Of a stretch of DNA of 64,000 nucleotides, positions 13,163-27,600 are shown piece after piece. This DNA is from Lytechinus variegatus (taxonomy: Eukaryota > Echinodermata > Echinoidea > Temnopleuroida > Toxopneustidae). The notes under the pieces were generated by a model. That model did not search any database. It was not told where the DNA came from and saw nothing but the letters and a program-made list of their open reading frames with translations. Every line of letters starts with the position of its first letter. Positions within the stretch are counted from its first letter, which is position 1. Where the stretch lies: assembly GCF_018143015.1 (NCBI RefSeq), contig NC_054742.1, positions 60,148,853 through 60,212,852 of the forward strand, given 5' to 3'. Both the position numbers and the translations under genes were made by a program.

Positions 13163-13440
13163 ATAATAGGCATTTATATAGCGCCATCTATCTAGAAGTA
13201 TTCTATTCCGAGGCGCGTTGTTATTATCATTATTACCCCGGCTTTAGCTTGAGCTGCCTCTCAGCGGTCATGCATTCAAGGAATTAATCTTGCCGGGTAC
13301 CCATTCACCTCACCTGGGTCGAGTGCAGCACAGTGTGGATAAATTTCTTGCTGAAGGAAATTACGCCATGGCTGGGATTCGAACACACGACCCTCTGTTT
13401 CAAAGTCAGAAGACCTATCCACTGGGCCACAACGCTCCAC
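13163..13440 (-). mobile_element. tRNA-derived SINE, complete-looking copy
   Basis: Read on the minus strand, the head at 13440-13370 is tRNA-like: TTGTGGCCCAGTGGATAGG (A box) and GTGTTCGAATCCCAGC (B box). The body has CACCCAGGTGAGGTGAATGG, and the copy ends in a (TTA)n-type tail next to TTATATAGCGCC-like sequence. A second copy at 36855-37075 shares body and tail but lacks the tRNA head. Confidence 0.8.
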
Positions 13441-14262
13441 ACTATCATCACCACTACCACCACCACCACCATCATCACCACTACCATCATATTCATCACC
13501 ACCAACACCACTACCATTATCATAATCATCACCATCATCATCATCACCACCATCACCATAATCATTACCATCATCACAATCATCAACACTACCATCACCA
13601 TAATCATCACCATCATCATAATTATCATCATCGCTATCATCATCACCATGGACCCCATGGAAGAACAGCGGCATTATGTTAATACCGCTGAAATGGGAAA
13701 TCCTCCATATTTCATTTGACGATTATTTCTTTTTCTTCTTGTAATTTGATTATGTATATAATCACCATTACCATCTCCATAATATCATCACCACTACCAT
13801 CATCATCATCACCACAATTACCATTATCACAATCATCACCATCATCGTCGTCATCACCACCACTTCCATCACGATAATCATAACCATCGCTATCATCATC
13901 ATCATGATCATTATCATCATCATTATCATCATCATTATCATCATCATTATCATCATCAGCACTATCATCACCGTAATCCATGATCATCATCATAATCATC
14001 ATTACCATCATCACCATAATAATCACCATCATTATAATCATCACCGTCATCATCATCAAACCATCACCATAATCATCACCATCATCATAATCATTATCAC
14101 CATCATCATCATCATCATCACCACCACTAGCATCACCATGATCATCATCATAATCATCACCATAATCGTCATAGTCATCACCGCCACCATCATCATTGCA
14201 TTAATCATCACCACCACAGTTACCATAATCATCATCAACCACCACCATTGTCATAATCTAAA

Positions 14263-16280
14263 AAGTGTAATTCATAATTCTAAAAGATTCATTCAATCGT
14301 TTTTTCATATTTTATCGACCTCTCCGCTTTTCTTATCATTATTTTGATGACCATCGTTTCACCTTTATTTCTTTTAAATCCATTTATAGATTTATTAATC
14401 TCTGTAGAAATATTTTGCTTAGAGAATATACATGTAGTTTGAAAAAAAAATGGAATTTCAACAAACAAAGAGACACCCGCACCAAAATTAATCGTTCGAT
14501 GATATATTTTAATGCAGCTCAAATCGGTGCAGGAAAACAAGATATTGCATAAGATCATGTACAAGATTAAAGTGAAGTTGTGTAGTCGTGCATGCAGTAC
14601 AGAATTAGGGATAAACATTTACAGATGACATACCTATCAAATAGTACCGTGGGATCCTTATAAAAGCCTCGATATACCTGGGTTGCGTGTTATAAAACAT
14701 GTCTTGCATTTGAAAAAAAAGACCTTCGATGAATTAAAGGTTTTTACGAATTAATTACATTTTCACAATCATTTGGTGCATTAAAAATATGTATTTCAAC
14801 GAGTATCATGAAGCAGTACCTTAAACGCAAATACAAGGACATAAAATGGAATTTTGCATTGTGGACTCTATATCTCATCCTAAAAAGTTGGTTTGCCGTC
14901 TTTCTGCAATTTTCAGTTTATAGACACTCTACTGTCAGTGACTGTAATGTACAGTATGCTTCAAGTGCGCTTGTCGTTTATATTGTTCAGAATATATTTG
15001 CAATATATTTTACGCAAGATATCAATGATTTTCATAGAGGGCTGTCAATCATTTAATACAGGGCTAATGTAGACACTATACTTTTCTGCCCATTTGCCTC
15101 ATTTGAAGTGAAATCGTTTTGGGGATGATATTTTTGTGACGTTTGATATTAGTTCTTCCATGTAAAAGATGAAGATGTAAAAGAAGTGACTGTTATAATC
15201 TAGGGGCTATTAGATTCGTTCAATGTCAAATTGTAATGATGAAATCTCCATGGCTCACTTTACTGAAAAGTGACGGTAATGAGGTATTAATTAACATCAT
15301 TGACCAAATCATGATTGAATAATATGGCACACATAATAGAATCATGTTTAAAACCGTTAATAGTATAATGATGTCAGCAGATGTCCAAAACAAGAAAATA
15401 ACCCATGCTGAAATTAAAAGTATTTGTTGAAATCTCGCATGCTTTTACATTTATGCGATGTTGGCCACACAAACAGTAATGCATTCAGCACACAACAACC
15501 GCATTCAATAATTTATTGTGCTTCTTAAGACACAATAGTTTGAAATACTGTTATCACATTGATTGAAATTTATAGCACATCAATTATATTTAAGTAAAAA
15601 TAATTATTCATGTAATTTTGATTTTCAGTGCGCTTTGCATAATTCGACAGAAGTATGCAAACTTGATCTCGAGGTGACATTGCACAATGATCAGCTCTTC
15701 AAAAACATAATAATTGCAAACAATTGGCACGACTTGAAATGAATTATAGTAATCATTCCATACATCAATGCCGGAGAAAGAAAACATTGTGCATCAATTA
15801 ATTAAACATTAATTTTCTAATACAAATTTACATTGGCAAACTCATCAACATGATATATAATATCTTTCTTTTCTAGTCATTAAAATCAAAGACAATAATC
15901 GCTTTTTAATATATAATATTTTCATTTTATATACAAGTAAAGAATCAATGAATAATATTATGTGACTGCAAGAATTGAAAACATAAAAACGTATAATATG
16001 CAAGAAATCATTTTAACGATCTATTTGCAGTTAAACTTAAAACACAAATACACGCATAGTATACAGTATAAGATGCACTTAAAAGTGAAAAAAAAGCTGC
16101 TCGAAAATATTTGCAAAATAGTGGACGGAACTCGATAGATATACAATAACCTACTACAATTCAATAGGTGAGATAATACTATTTACTATTGCATAGAGTC
16201 TTATCTTGATGAAGTGTTTAGGATTTGAATATATTTATTTACTCTTATAAAAGTATATGAACTAGAAAGACAGGGAGATG
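14263..16280. other. Intergenic, nothing recognised
   Basis: AT-rich sequence with short frames only. No splice-flanked coding block, tRNA or clear repeat was found. Confidence 0.5.
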
Positions 16281-16288
16281 ATGATCAC

Positions 16289-18137
16289 GGGCGCCGGAAG
16301 CGGGGGGGGCAGGGGGGGCACTTGCCCCCCCAACGAAAATTTTTGGGGGCAAAACGAGATTTTGCCCCCCCAATGTGCCCCCCTAAAAGTAAAAAAATCA
16401 TATTATTTAAGGACAAAAGTAAACGATGAAGGCACTTTCCTGCCTAAGAATTGTCATTTCCATTGTCAAAAATGAAAAAATTTCGCCCCTGACGGGGCAA
16501 TTACACATAAGCCTTATGTCTTTTGACGAATATGTCCCTCTGTGAAACATACCTTTGATTGGCGCCTTTTCCATCTTATTACAGTGTGATAACGTGTAAC
16601 CTTTTAATGAATACATTTCAGACTAAAACCGAATGGCAAATTGAAAGTGGTTCACCAATGCTGTGTCGGCTAACAAACGCGCGGTCGCCCAAAAACGCTC
16701 AGACCGGGGTGGTGTTTCATCAATATTTTCGTCTGACAAATTGTCAGATCTGACAACTTTCGTCTCCTATATTCTGATTGGTTGAGAAGCATTGTTACCA
16801 TAGCAACTGTCGGATAAAACAGGACTTGGCGGATAAAACGTCCGACAAGTCCTTTCATGAAATGCTCCCCGGACCCGATATCACTAACGCGCGTGAACGC
16901 TAGTTACTCGAGCAACATAATGGAATCGGAAAATAGCTGTAAAACTGAAAAGTTTAAAGAGTTATAATGAGGCTTGAGTAGTTGCTTATTGGATAAATGA
17001 GAAGATGCTAGCTTGAGTCGGCGAATGGAGTACTCATCTATCAACTAATCAAGCCTCTTCAAGTCTTCGACCTTTTCTGGTTTACTGTCTTTATCAGGAC
17101 TACGCTCATTTGAACAAAAAATTACTCGACTATTAACTGTCCACTTCCTCCTATCAATGTCACTTCTTCCTCTATCCACTTTTTCGAAAACTCCACTTGG
17201 TGTTCCGACAACCATATTCGCTATTGGAATGTAATTGTTTTCTTCTAAATAATGTACATTATTAACTGCCGTAGTTTGTTAATTCATGATTATTTACTAA
17301 TGAATATTTCCTGGAATTTGATATTCATCATTTCCTAGTTATGGTCACATTTTCCCCAGAAAATATGTAAAGAAAAAAGAAGATTTTGAAGGGGTCATCC
17401 AAAAGTGCTTCCCAGCCATACAAAACATGCCAAAGGAAACACATAAATCGAGTAATGTTATAAATTTTCAGAAAAGTTTAAAATTGTTAGACAATAATTA
17501 AGCAGGTCATATTTATTTTTTCCTCCAGTTACAGAATATGAAACGTTTTGCCTATGCATGGATAATCAGGGACTGACTATCTCCAATGCTGAGTTCAGAA
17601 ATGATTTGCATAAAGTGGGGATATAAGTGCTTATCGACGTCTGCCACGTCAGAACAGTATGACATTTTGAATTTGAAAAGACATTCATTAGAATGTATGT
17701 TGTTTCTGTTGTTACGCTTCTTCTGCTTAATACACTCCTTGAAACTTATGATAATTGTGCTCTCTCGCGTCGTCCGTGTATGTAAATGTTCATAAATAAT
17801 ATTTCTGAAAGGATAATGCTGAAAAATTTCTGGTATTTTGAGTCAATATTAGCGTATTACGTAATTTAATTGATCAGACACAAAAACCACATTTTGCGCG
17901 TAGATTTTATAGGTTCTCATAAACTCTGAGTATAGTCTTTCGTAGTGAATTCTATGTTTAATTCTCAAGAAATTTATTTTTGAATTCTCTTAGAAACGCA
18001 ACTTTTATACTCTATTTTTACACAAAGTCCTTACAACCCCCTCTCCCGCACGATCGCTTCGGTATCTCACGCTGTCAAATATATTGTGCCCCCTTCGGGA
18101 TTTTGCCCCCCCAAAACTGAAAGTGTTCCGGCGCGCC
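16289..18137. mobile_element. ~1.85-kb non-autonomous element with GGCGCCGGAA termini
   Basis: The left end begins GGCGCCGGAAGCGGGG and is followed by GCACTTGCCCCCCC. The right end has TTTTGCCCCCCC and closes GTTCCGGCGCGCC, so both the outer motif and the poly-C motif are inverted. Both flanks carry GATGATGAT, compatible with a target duplication although the local sequence is repetitive. There is no transposase frame. A smaller element (16704-16872) is nested within it. Confidence 0.6.
16704..16872. mobile_element. ~170-bp MITE carrying an X-box-like palindrome
   Basis: It starts CCGGGGTGGTGTTTCAT and ends CATGAAATGCTCCCCGG, giving imperfect inverted termini. The interior has TTGTCAGATCTGACAACTTT, CTGATTGGTTGAGAAGC and GTTACCATAGCAAC. 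Relatives occur at 27041-27327 and 56707-56828. Confidence 0.75.
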
Positions 18138-18654
18138 TGATGATGATGATAGGATATACAAAGAAACATGAGGTAGAAAGAGAAGAAAATAAAAAGGAAG
18201 AGGATACAAATATGGTTGTAGCAAAATTGATAAGAATTTAGCACTCAGTAATTAGTTTGGCTGATCATAACAAACCCATATAATTCACAACCTATACTTG
18301 ATATCTGATCAGTTCGAGTTGTGGAAATATACCAAGTTCACATCAACTCACTTCATGATTATTTGCCTTTTATTATAAATGAAAAAAAAATCCACTTCAA
18401 AAGTCGTTATAACATCTCGTATGACATTCATATCGTCATTTCAAAAGACATTACCCAACGTGTCACAGAGCGTTCTCTCGCGTCTAAGGCACAAACCAAG
18501 AGTCATAGTTTATTCAAACCTTCTGCAACTAGGAAATAGGTTTTAAGTGCCTTAATCTTGTTAGCCATTCGCGAGGCAAAAGATGCCTTCATCGTCTAGA
18601 GTAGGTCCCTGACTTTTATTTTATTTCACTTTTCCTAATATTAGGTTTTGTCCT

Positions 18655-21600
18655 TTAGTGCCAGGAGAAGGCATTCTCTCCTTGAAACTCGTGTTTCTTT
18701 CCATCAAAGATGTTATCGCGGAGATCAGGGTTTGTCTCTGGAAACGTGTTGTTGAATTCCCTGCGGGTACCTGTCTTGGTGAAAGAGTTCTGTTGCTTCA
18801 GGAGTGTCGTTTGGGGTCTTGGTCCTAAGGCGTATCCCGGTGACCAGTCAAACCTCCAGTCACGGTTTCCTTCAGGATTGGTGTGGCGTGCATCAACCAC
18901 AGGATTGCTTCCTGGGTTGAGGGCGGCGGGTTCGGTGGGAGCATTTGTGCTGGTCCGTAGCATCTGCTCGTGACTCGTCAGCTGCTGTTCATGCGTCCGC
19001 AGAGGCTCTTCGTTCCCGCCATTGGCTACTTTGACAGTGTTCGAAATTGAGACCTGCTTCGAGGGACTACCGATCTTGTCATCAGAGGATGACGTGGTAG
19101 TGTTGCTGTTGTAAATCTGAGGAAGGGGACGGGTGGCGTCCCAGAGATCAAACCTTGGCTGATCGGGGGTCACGATGGTCTTCATGTTCTCCGGTGTGTA
19201 GCTGTAGACGTAGGTAGATTGAGGAATAGGCTTCTGAACCTTCTCACCTTCAACAGTCCGAGGTCGACCATTCATCAGCTGTTCTTGCGTGTACTTGGGC
19301 ATGACGTAGGGATTGCGTCCGGGAATACCAGGGAACTGCGCGTCCATCTTCTCCTGCACCTTCTCTCGGATCTTAGCAACATGGGACTCGATCTTATATT
19401 GATCGGTCATGGCTGACGTCTTGTGATAGTCCCATGGCGTTACATAGTCATATTCATACGGGTTATCACCGTCGTAGTAGAATGGTGGCTTGGTGGTGTA
19501 GATCTTGTGCAGATTATCATAGTAGACCGACTTCTGCAGAGAGGGCGTCGTGTAGTCCACCTTTCTCTTCAGTTCAGACAGGTCATGGTGATGCTCTTGG
19601 AGTTCCGCTTGCTTCCAACGAGACTTCTGCGCCATATCTTCGATCTCTGCTCGGCGGTTGACTGCCATCTCCTGTAGGTAGGTGGATTCTTTGACCTTCT
19701 CTACTGGTTTGTAGCTGTTGTCGCCGATTGGTAGAGTATTGGCTGGGTCTGCATCCTCGGCCGCCTCACGTTTCTTCTCCTCGATCTTGCTGATGTGGCC
19801 ATCGGGATGCTGGGCAGCCTGAAGACGTTTCCATTGCTGCGTCAAGGCTGGATCCTGGAACTGTTCTGTCGTCTCTGTTGGTAGGTTTTTATGCTCACGA
19901 ACCTGCGCAAAACAGAATTGAAATCAATCTGTCAATGCGATAAAGCGACTGAATTAAAGCAGATGGCTACCATTTTAGCTTTACAAAACAAGGGAACACG
20001 CCATGGTATTTCGATGGGGGGGGGGGGCTACTTTTTTAAATTAAAGTGCAGGAGTGTCTTTTTGACGATCTTCTTCATTCTATCTTCCTTTTCCCCTATT
20101 TCCTTCCCTTTCTCTCTCTTTTCATCTCTCCTTAATAAGACTACTCAGTAGCAGTACAAAGTGATGGAGATTGAATTCACTTCAGATGGTTTCTCTTCCG
20201 TGACGCAAAATCTATTGGTGTTATATCTAAATATTTACTGGGGAAATATTTTGCGATGTCATGCATGTTAAGTTCCAAAAAGGGCAGATTTTATCCCAAA
20301 TCCCACAGATGTAAAAAAAATTAATGAATAATTTGTTTTTTTTTTGTTTTTTTTAGAGTCTCACCTTGTCCATTTCGATGTCAATCTTGGGGTAGTAGGG
20401 AACGTAGAGAATCCTTCCATCTTTGACCACACATCGTACCATCTGATTAGGTCCAATAAGACGAGAGATTCGACCTTCCAGCGGGCGTGGTGGCATGAAG
20501 GTGGGGTAGCTTCGTGGTTTCTGTGTACAGATTAAAGCAGAACATAAATCAGAAATTAATAAAAAGAACAAATTATCAACAATTTCCGCATTGACACAGA
20601 ACTCGGGTATCAGGGCTTTAAAAATGCCTTTTATATTAAGTAAGCAAGAAAAGTCTGCATCCCATAGCATCATGGGAATTATTCTCTGGTGCCGCGTAAC
20701 TAATCAAGATTAAGATTTTATGGCTATTTCTCCAATGCTTATTCATTATCTGAAGTGAATGATGCTTCCCAGCCAACCTGTATCTGTAAAACAATATTAT
20801 ACGAAAAAAATGTTTCATTATGTTTCATCTTCCAAAGGAACATATACTCGAAGAAAGACCTTTCAGCTTCCAGCAGTATCGTCTGTACTTGGGAAATAAA
20901 TTAAATGGTTATACGATGTTAATTGTCACGTCATGCTTAATACAAAACATGATGTAAAACTGGATGATGAAAACTGTGACTGCTCATTCTTGTAAATACC
21001 CTATTAAGATGCAAAGGATAAAATCAGTTATAATTGATAAAATAAAATGGCATAGTTTAATTGTCCATGATGTAATTTCTTCTTAAATCTGAAAAGCAAA
21101 AATACAGGGAAAGTTCAATACCTGGTTGTGCGCAGAGGGGAAAGGGGGCAGTTGCCCCTAGAAATTTAGAAAACTTATATTACTACCTGCCAGATAAAGG
21201 ATAATATATCGATAGAAATATCCAAAATGTCCTTATATGAAATGCCCCTCAGGAAAAAAAAACTTCAGTAGGCCTAAATAAGTTGTTTTGATCAGTGAGG
21301 GAAATCATTCGCTTTCTTAAAGAAAAAAAATACTGTGTGAGCCTATAAAGTTTGTGTTCCCTGTTTCATAAATAATAGTGTGTTTTGCTGAATTTCATAC
21401 CGGTGCGGATCTAGAGAGAGAGAGAGAGATAGAGGGGGGGGGGTCTCCGGACATTCCCCCTACAGTCTTTCCTTTGCTTGTGAATTTCTTTAAACTTTGA
21501 AATAATTTCCGTTAGTGGGAATAACATCTGTTTGCTTGTCAAATTGGATTCATGGGTACCCCCCACTCTAGTCAATTCTGGATCCATCCCTAATCTCATG

Positions 21601-24600
21601 TCATATCTATCAATGGCTAGATGTATATCAACATAATTTCAAATTAAATTATAATGTCATATTTCATGTTCATATGTCACTGATGTAAAATAAGTATGAT
21701 AATGAATCCACATGTGAAATAGGATACGATTTGCAGTGAAAAAAATTCACTTGACAAAAAAAATTGTTCAGAAATTTCTTTGACTCATTAAATTCTTTTT
21801 AGATTAGCGGGGCGCAGTTCAAAAAAAGATTTTTAATTGTCCTTATAATTAGCACATTAGAATACGCTTGTTGAATAATCTCTGCGCTCTGTAAATATGT
21901 GATTTTATACCATTATTTTGTAGAAGGAAGAAATAATGACTGTAATGACTTGTAATCGATATGATTTTCATGAAAATTCTTCAATAACAATATATATATT
22001 TACTATAATCTCATACCTCGTCAAGTTTTTCAATCTCTTTTACACGTAAAAAAGAAAACTCAAACAAAACAAAGATTCCAATGTCCCATGTTTGATATTC
22101 ATCTTCAGTTCAGTTGAAGCGGGTCTTTAGGTGATTCCAACTTTATCCCACATTCCAAAACAAATACTAAAAATCTTCACTTATATTTGCTTTCCTCTCG
22201 TTCGGAGAGAAATACTTTAAGCAAACACTATCCCGTCTCTAGTACTAGATTAGTACTGCACCATTCTAATGCGACAGTTACACCAACGAAATCGACTTTA
22301 AAACGACCGAAGGCGTGCCATTGGAAATAATGCAATAGCTTTGATCAGTCTGAAGTCAGTTTCGTTGATGTAACTACAGCAACAGCCAGCCTCCTATCCT
22401 ACACTTTAATTTATATACAGCATATACACATATAATGAATTCAGATTGGATGTGACCAGGTTAATACCTGTATTAGATTTATCTATAAAATCCTTAAAGA
22501 AATTAATCCAAAGTTTCAATATTTGAATGATTTGAATGATTATTTTAAGATTTATATTTAAGATAAATATTCAAGATTCAACTGGGAAATATCCAACGTC
22601 TCACATGCTTTAAAATGTATAATATTTACATCCCGTTTTATAGATATGATATTCTTAAATGCCTGTATACATGCGTATATACTAATATAACTATACATTT
22701 CTTTGATATTGTTTTTTTGTGTGTGTGATGTTTGGGTGAAATTGTATCGCATTATCAAAATATTTCGTCTTCCCTTCTTGCTAATATTTCAAAATGAAGA
22801 AAAGAATGATAGAAATACTACTATACTATTTATATTCGTTTCAGTGCATTATGATAACAGGCCAACTGCACACAGCTCTCATAGGGGGCGTGGCTAAAAC
22901 GAACCACCGCTGCAGTTGCCAAGAAACGGCACCTAGCAACCAAAGCATGATCGATTTCGGTACGGATCTATCGTCTGAATTGATAAAGACTGTCATGTAT
23001 GTGAAAGTGTTAACATGACATACACAATGGAAAATTATCGATTTCCAATAAAGTAGCCATTATATTTTGATTTTTCAATAGGGAGTGATGTCGGCAGGCA
23101 TTAAAGTCATTCATTTTCCTGTTATGAAGATAGAAAGGCCGGCCTGTCTCCATGGTGTACATGGTGTAAGAGTACGAAAACATGATTTTTCTCAAACAAT
23201 ATAGAATATGCTATATTCATTAATCTTTATCTCGATGTCTAAATAATTTAAATAATATCAATATTTTGTGTTCTCCCCTAATATTAGCACATTCTGCAAA
23301 ATATGATCTGTATTTTGTATGAAATTATTCCAGAAATAAAAGAAAAAGTAAGACATGAATTTGTATGTTATTTCATACTTCGGTAGCCGTCCTGTGTTCT
23401 ATTTTAGATAGGTATTTCTTCAATGTATGTTATCTTTATTCTCGCATCTCTCACATAAAAAGCTTACTAAACAATGTTTATATTTTGTATGGGTTTTCGT
23501 GAATGAAAATTCCATTGTTTATTGTTGATAAGCTGTTTATTGTTGGCTACCTCATATTCTAATTTCTCTGTCGTCCTTGTGTCATCTCTTTCTCTCAAAT
23601 CGTTTACACTGATTTTCGGAAGTTATTTTATCGTTACATTTACTACCGACCCCCTCTATGGTGTTCTATTCAGATTGCCCTCATATATTTCCCTTTCTAC
23701 TTTAAAAAAAAAATACAAGATGAATTTAACCCAAATACAATGATACACAAGCTACGTATTGTTCATTCTTTCTCACACAATCTTCATTAATCTTGAGTTT
23801 CTTTTTCCATATTTTTATACAACTTATATGCATATATGCATATTACTCAATATTGTTATGTCCTGACTTGGCGAATCTATATTATTCATGCTTATTAAAT
23901 TTTGCAAATAGTTGCATAATAAATAAACATCCTTAATCTTTAATATATGAAAATGAGCAATAGAAATGTGATGACGGAGTAAACACAACTTTATTGCAAT
24001 AAACATATACATTATTTCGACTACAAATAAAAGCACATTGCAAATCGCATTTTAAAAAGGGAAACCAATATTCTCAAATTAATTAATATCCTGATTGTCA
24101 CAGTGTCAACATAATGGAATATTAATCATCTTAGAATACTATTGGTATTGAGCTTTGATCGACAGCTAAATGAAGAATTCACATTTCACGAAAAGTAACA
24201 TGAATTCAAACTTCTGTTTATCATGTTTATAGCGCATTGAAAGAAATATGAATAGATAAAAAAAATCCTATAAAGAACCCATATAGATGTGTACAAGAAA
24301 CCTTAAATTGTGCAATAGCATAGAATATTTTAGTAAAAAGGGAAAATGACAAACGGGCCACTAAACAGCCGATAGACAATACCTAATACCACCAAAATAC
24401 CAGAAAGTCACCAGAAATCCAAAATCTAAAAGTATAATTACTAAATAAAATTAGTAAAGAAACCAAAAACTTCCAAAATATTAATCTAATTACTATATCA
24501 AACTTGAAACTGGTAAACGTCTGATGAGACTTAAGTACCGAATCAGTTTTCTAATTTATTTCACAATTTATGAAAGACATTTCTTTGGTGAGATAAAACT

Positions 24601-27600
24601 GGCATAACAGCCAGAACATATTAAAATTTAAAAAGTAATCTAGTTTAAAAATAAACAGTCACATATCAGTTATGAATAAAATTAGTTATCAAAACTAATC
24701 AAAACAAATAAGCAAAAAAGAAAACACAAAGTATTTATCTTTTAAGAATTAAATATAATAATTATCATACTTTATTGCTTCTGGACGGTATCTATTATAA
24801 TATTCTTTTCTAAAATCGTAATACTGAAATTATTATGTATGACAACATTCTTATCAAGCATGCAGGTTATAATAAGCTATGGACGGATCACACCCGCTTT
24901 CTTATACAGGTATAAAGCAATAAATGGCAGCACAATTTGCCCTTTTCCTTGATACCCAAATGACTTCAAAACTTTCAGCTTGATTTTCATCATTTATTGC
25001 AAGCACGAAACAAATTAACGTTTTTGTACAATAGTTTGAAGCACAGTGAATACGAGACCAGCGCAGTACTATGTTGGGGCAGCGAAAATTGGGGGCGGTG
25101 GGGGGGGGGGGTATTAGTCTGCCCCTCATTTTTGAGAAAACATGAAGAAATATATATTGTTACTTTTTTTGGAAGGATAAGTCGTCTGTTTAGTATGGTC
25201 CAATTAAGACTAATATCAGTTCCAACGAACGAACCTAATGATTATACCCGGGGTGATTATAGAAATATAAATATACGATTCTTGCATAGCGTACAAAATA
25301 TTATAATGAAACTGGATATTACTACCCCTGCTTCAGCAGTGAAATGGAATACAATGGAATAACGTAATTTTCCAGTACATTTTCCCAGTTACGATATATG
25401 AACAATGTTATCAAAACAATGGTTCGAATAAATAACTGTGGGCAATATTTCAAATGGCATGGATATAACAATTTTTTGACAACATATAATTAAATAAAAA
25501 TGTTCATCTTGGGGAAGGCGGAAGGAATTCTTTATTCCAATGCGACCTCTGAACTCCGTGACGTAATAATGGTAGGCATCGTTGGACGGGCTGTTGAGAA
25601 GGAGAGGGATTTAAAAATTGATTTAATATACTTGTAGTGATAATTACGAGATGGTAATTGTTAGCACATCAGAACATTCATAAACATCATATCATACAAA
25701 CATGAATATATCAAAACATATATATATCACAAATCTTTCCTGATTTCATATCATGATGAGATCAAGATAGTTTGGAACACATGAATTACATTACATAAAA
25801 TACATGGAATTGAAATGGGATAATTAGCTGCATTCAATTGTGAAAGTTACACATTTATGGATCATCAACGTCATCAATTAGAAAGAAATCAAGAACATGA
25901 ATAAAAACAGATAATTAATATCATTAATATCATTATTCTGAAGAATACATCTCATGTGTAAAAACAACTTTACTTTCCAAAGATAAATATGCATTATTGA
26001 AACTTATATCATAAGTAAAATATGGCAACATTACAGTGTTAACTTTAGGATACATACATTGACATGGAACTGTCAAATATTTCTAAAGGTTCTTGCTTAT
26101 ATCAAATTTGATGACATCGGCAATCATAGTTTTTATTTCAGTCATCATCATGCTAAAAAAATTTCTCTTCCGCTCTTACTACTTGATATTAATTTTACGA
26201 ATTACTCATATTTTTGGGGTTTTAATTTGCAATTCACCCCCAAATCTTTGAGATACCTACCAAACTATGATCTTCAATTCTAAGTTTCTTCTCCATCTCT
26301 AGTTTATCTTCGAGGTTATCCAGGGCGAGGGCGTTGGCGGGGCCGTAGCCGGTATGGGCGCGGTTATACGTCGTCGTCCACTGAGATCTCTCCACGTTTC
26401 GAAGGGCATTGGCTGTACGTGGGTTGAGGGTGTGGTCTAGCTTACGAGGGGCGTGGTTTGGGAGGACCGCCTTCGGGGGGATCGGATAGAACTGCTGCTG
26501 TCCACTGGTGGGCGTTTTCTTATTCTGCAATCATTAAAAAAGAGACAATATAATTTTGAAGATTCGATGGTTGCAGTTAACCAATAATTTTATCCCCACA
26601 TTGTTTCGATTAATCATTAGCTAAATCTAGATAATTTGTGAAATGGTATGTTCTGAAAAATGATTGAATCATTTACCTGGAAGAATGTATCACCAGGCCA
26701 GGAGAGGGCTTTCTTCTGTGAGTCTAGGGGAATGTGTTCGGTTTCAACTCGATCGCGGGCTCCTGTATTAAAAAACAATAGAGAGGGAAATTTAGTACCA
26801 ATATGTACCATAAATAAATGCAGCATATATGAATGAAAGTGTATAGATTACGAGTGCATTAGGTAAATTTGAATGATATTGGTGGTACACTAATTAATGG
26901 TGATATCCATAAGAAATCGTGAACTGTTTATTTTCGAACTGAAAAGCGTGGGTACCACTACTTTTATGCTACTGTCTCACCAACGAAACCAACTCCAAAC
27001 CGACCGATGGTGTTGACATTGGTAATAACGTTTTGGTCTACCTGGGTGCGTTTCATGAAAGGACTTTCATCATTATTTTTGTCCGACAAGTTGTCAGATC
27101 TGACAACTTTCCTGGATTCTGATTGGTTGAGAAGCACTGTTACTATAGTAACTGTCGGATAAAACAGGACTTGTCGGATAAAACGTCTGACAAGTCCTTT
27201 CATGAAACGCTCCCCAGTTTTATTCGACTGTTACTATGGTAACAGTGCCTCTCAGCCTATCAAAATCAAGGAAAGTCGTCAGACCTGACAACTTGTCGGA
27301 TGAAAAGGTTGATGAAACGCTCCTCTGAAGTCAGTTTCGACTGTGTATGTGTGCCCATAACAGTTACTCATGCATATTGTCACCAGTTTTAGATTAATTC
27401 ATATGAATGTTTGATTGTTACTGAAGATGAACTTACCCTTGCTCTTGTAGTTGATGGTGATATCGTTTGGATTGGCAGGGATCTCCGGGTGAAGGGGCTG
27501 CTGCTGTCGGGCAGCTTCCCCGGTCTTATAGTCGTCAGGGGTGGACGCGAAGCTTGGGAACATAGCGAATCGAGACATGTGAGAACTGTAGGGGTGTTCG

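Larger units (their letters stand above)
12480..14262. repeat. Interrupted (ATC/ACC)n trinucleotide tract, ~1.8 kb
   Basis: Imperfect CAT/CAC/AAT trinucleotides fill most of this stretch, which produces long artificial His-, Ile-, Met- or Asp-rich frames on both strands. Two other repeats interrupt the tract: a TIR-bearing repeat at about 12676-12920 and a SINE at 13163-13440. No gene is supported. Confidence 0.9.

Noticed and set aside
12540-14350. Long His-, Ile-, Met- and Asp-rich open frames on both strands
   Set aside because: They are translations of the (ATC)n tract, open in several frames at once, with no splice sites or start context.
18710-19677. Plus-strand frames opposite the last SPMIP4 exon
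   Set aside because: Shadows of the real minus-strand exon; they lack homology and the minus-strand frame is clearly conserved.
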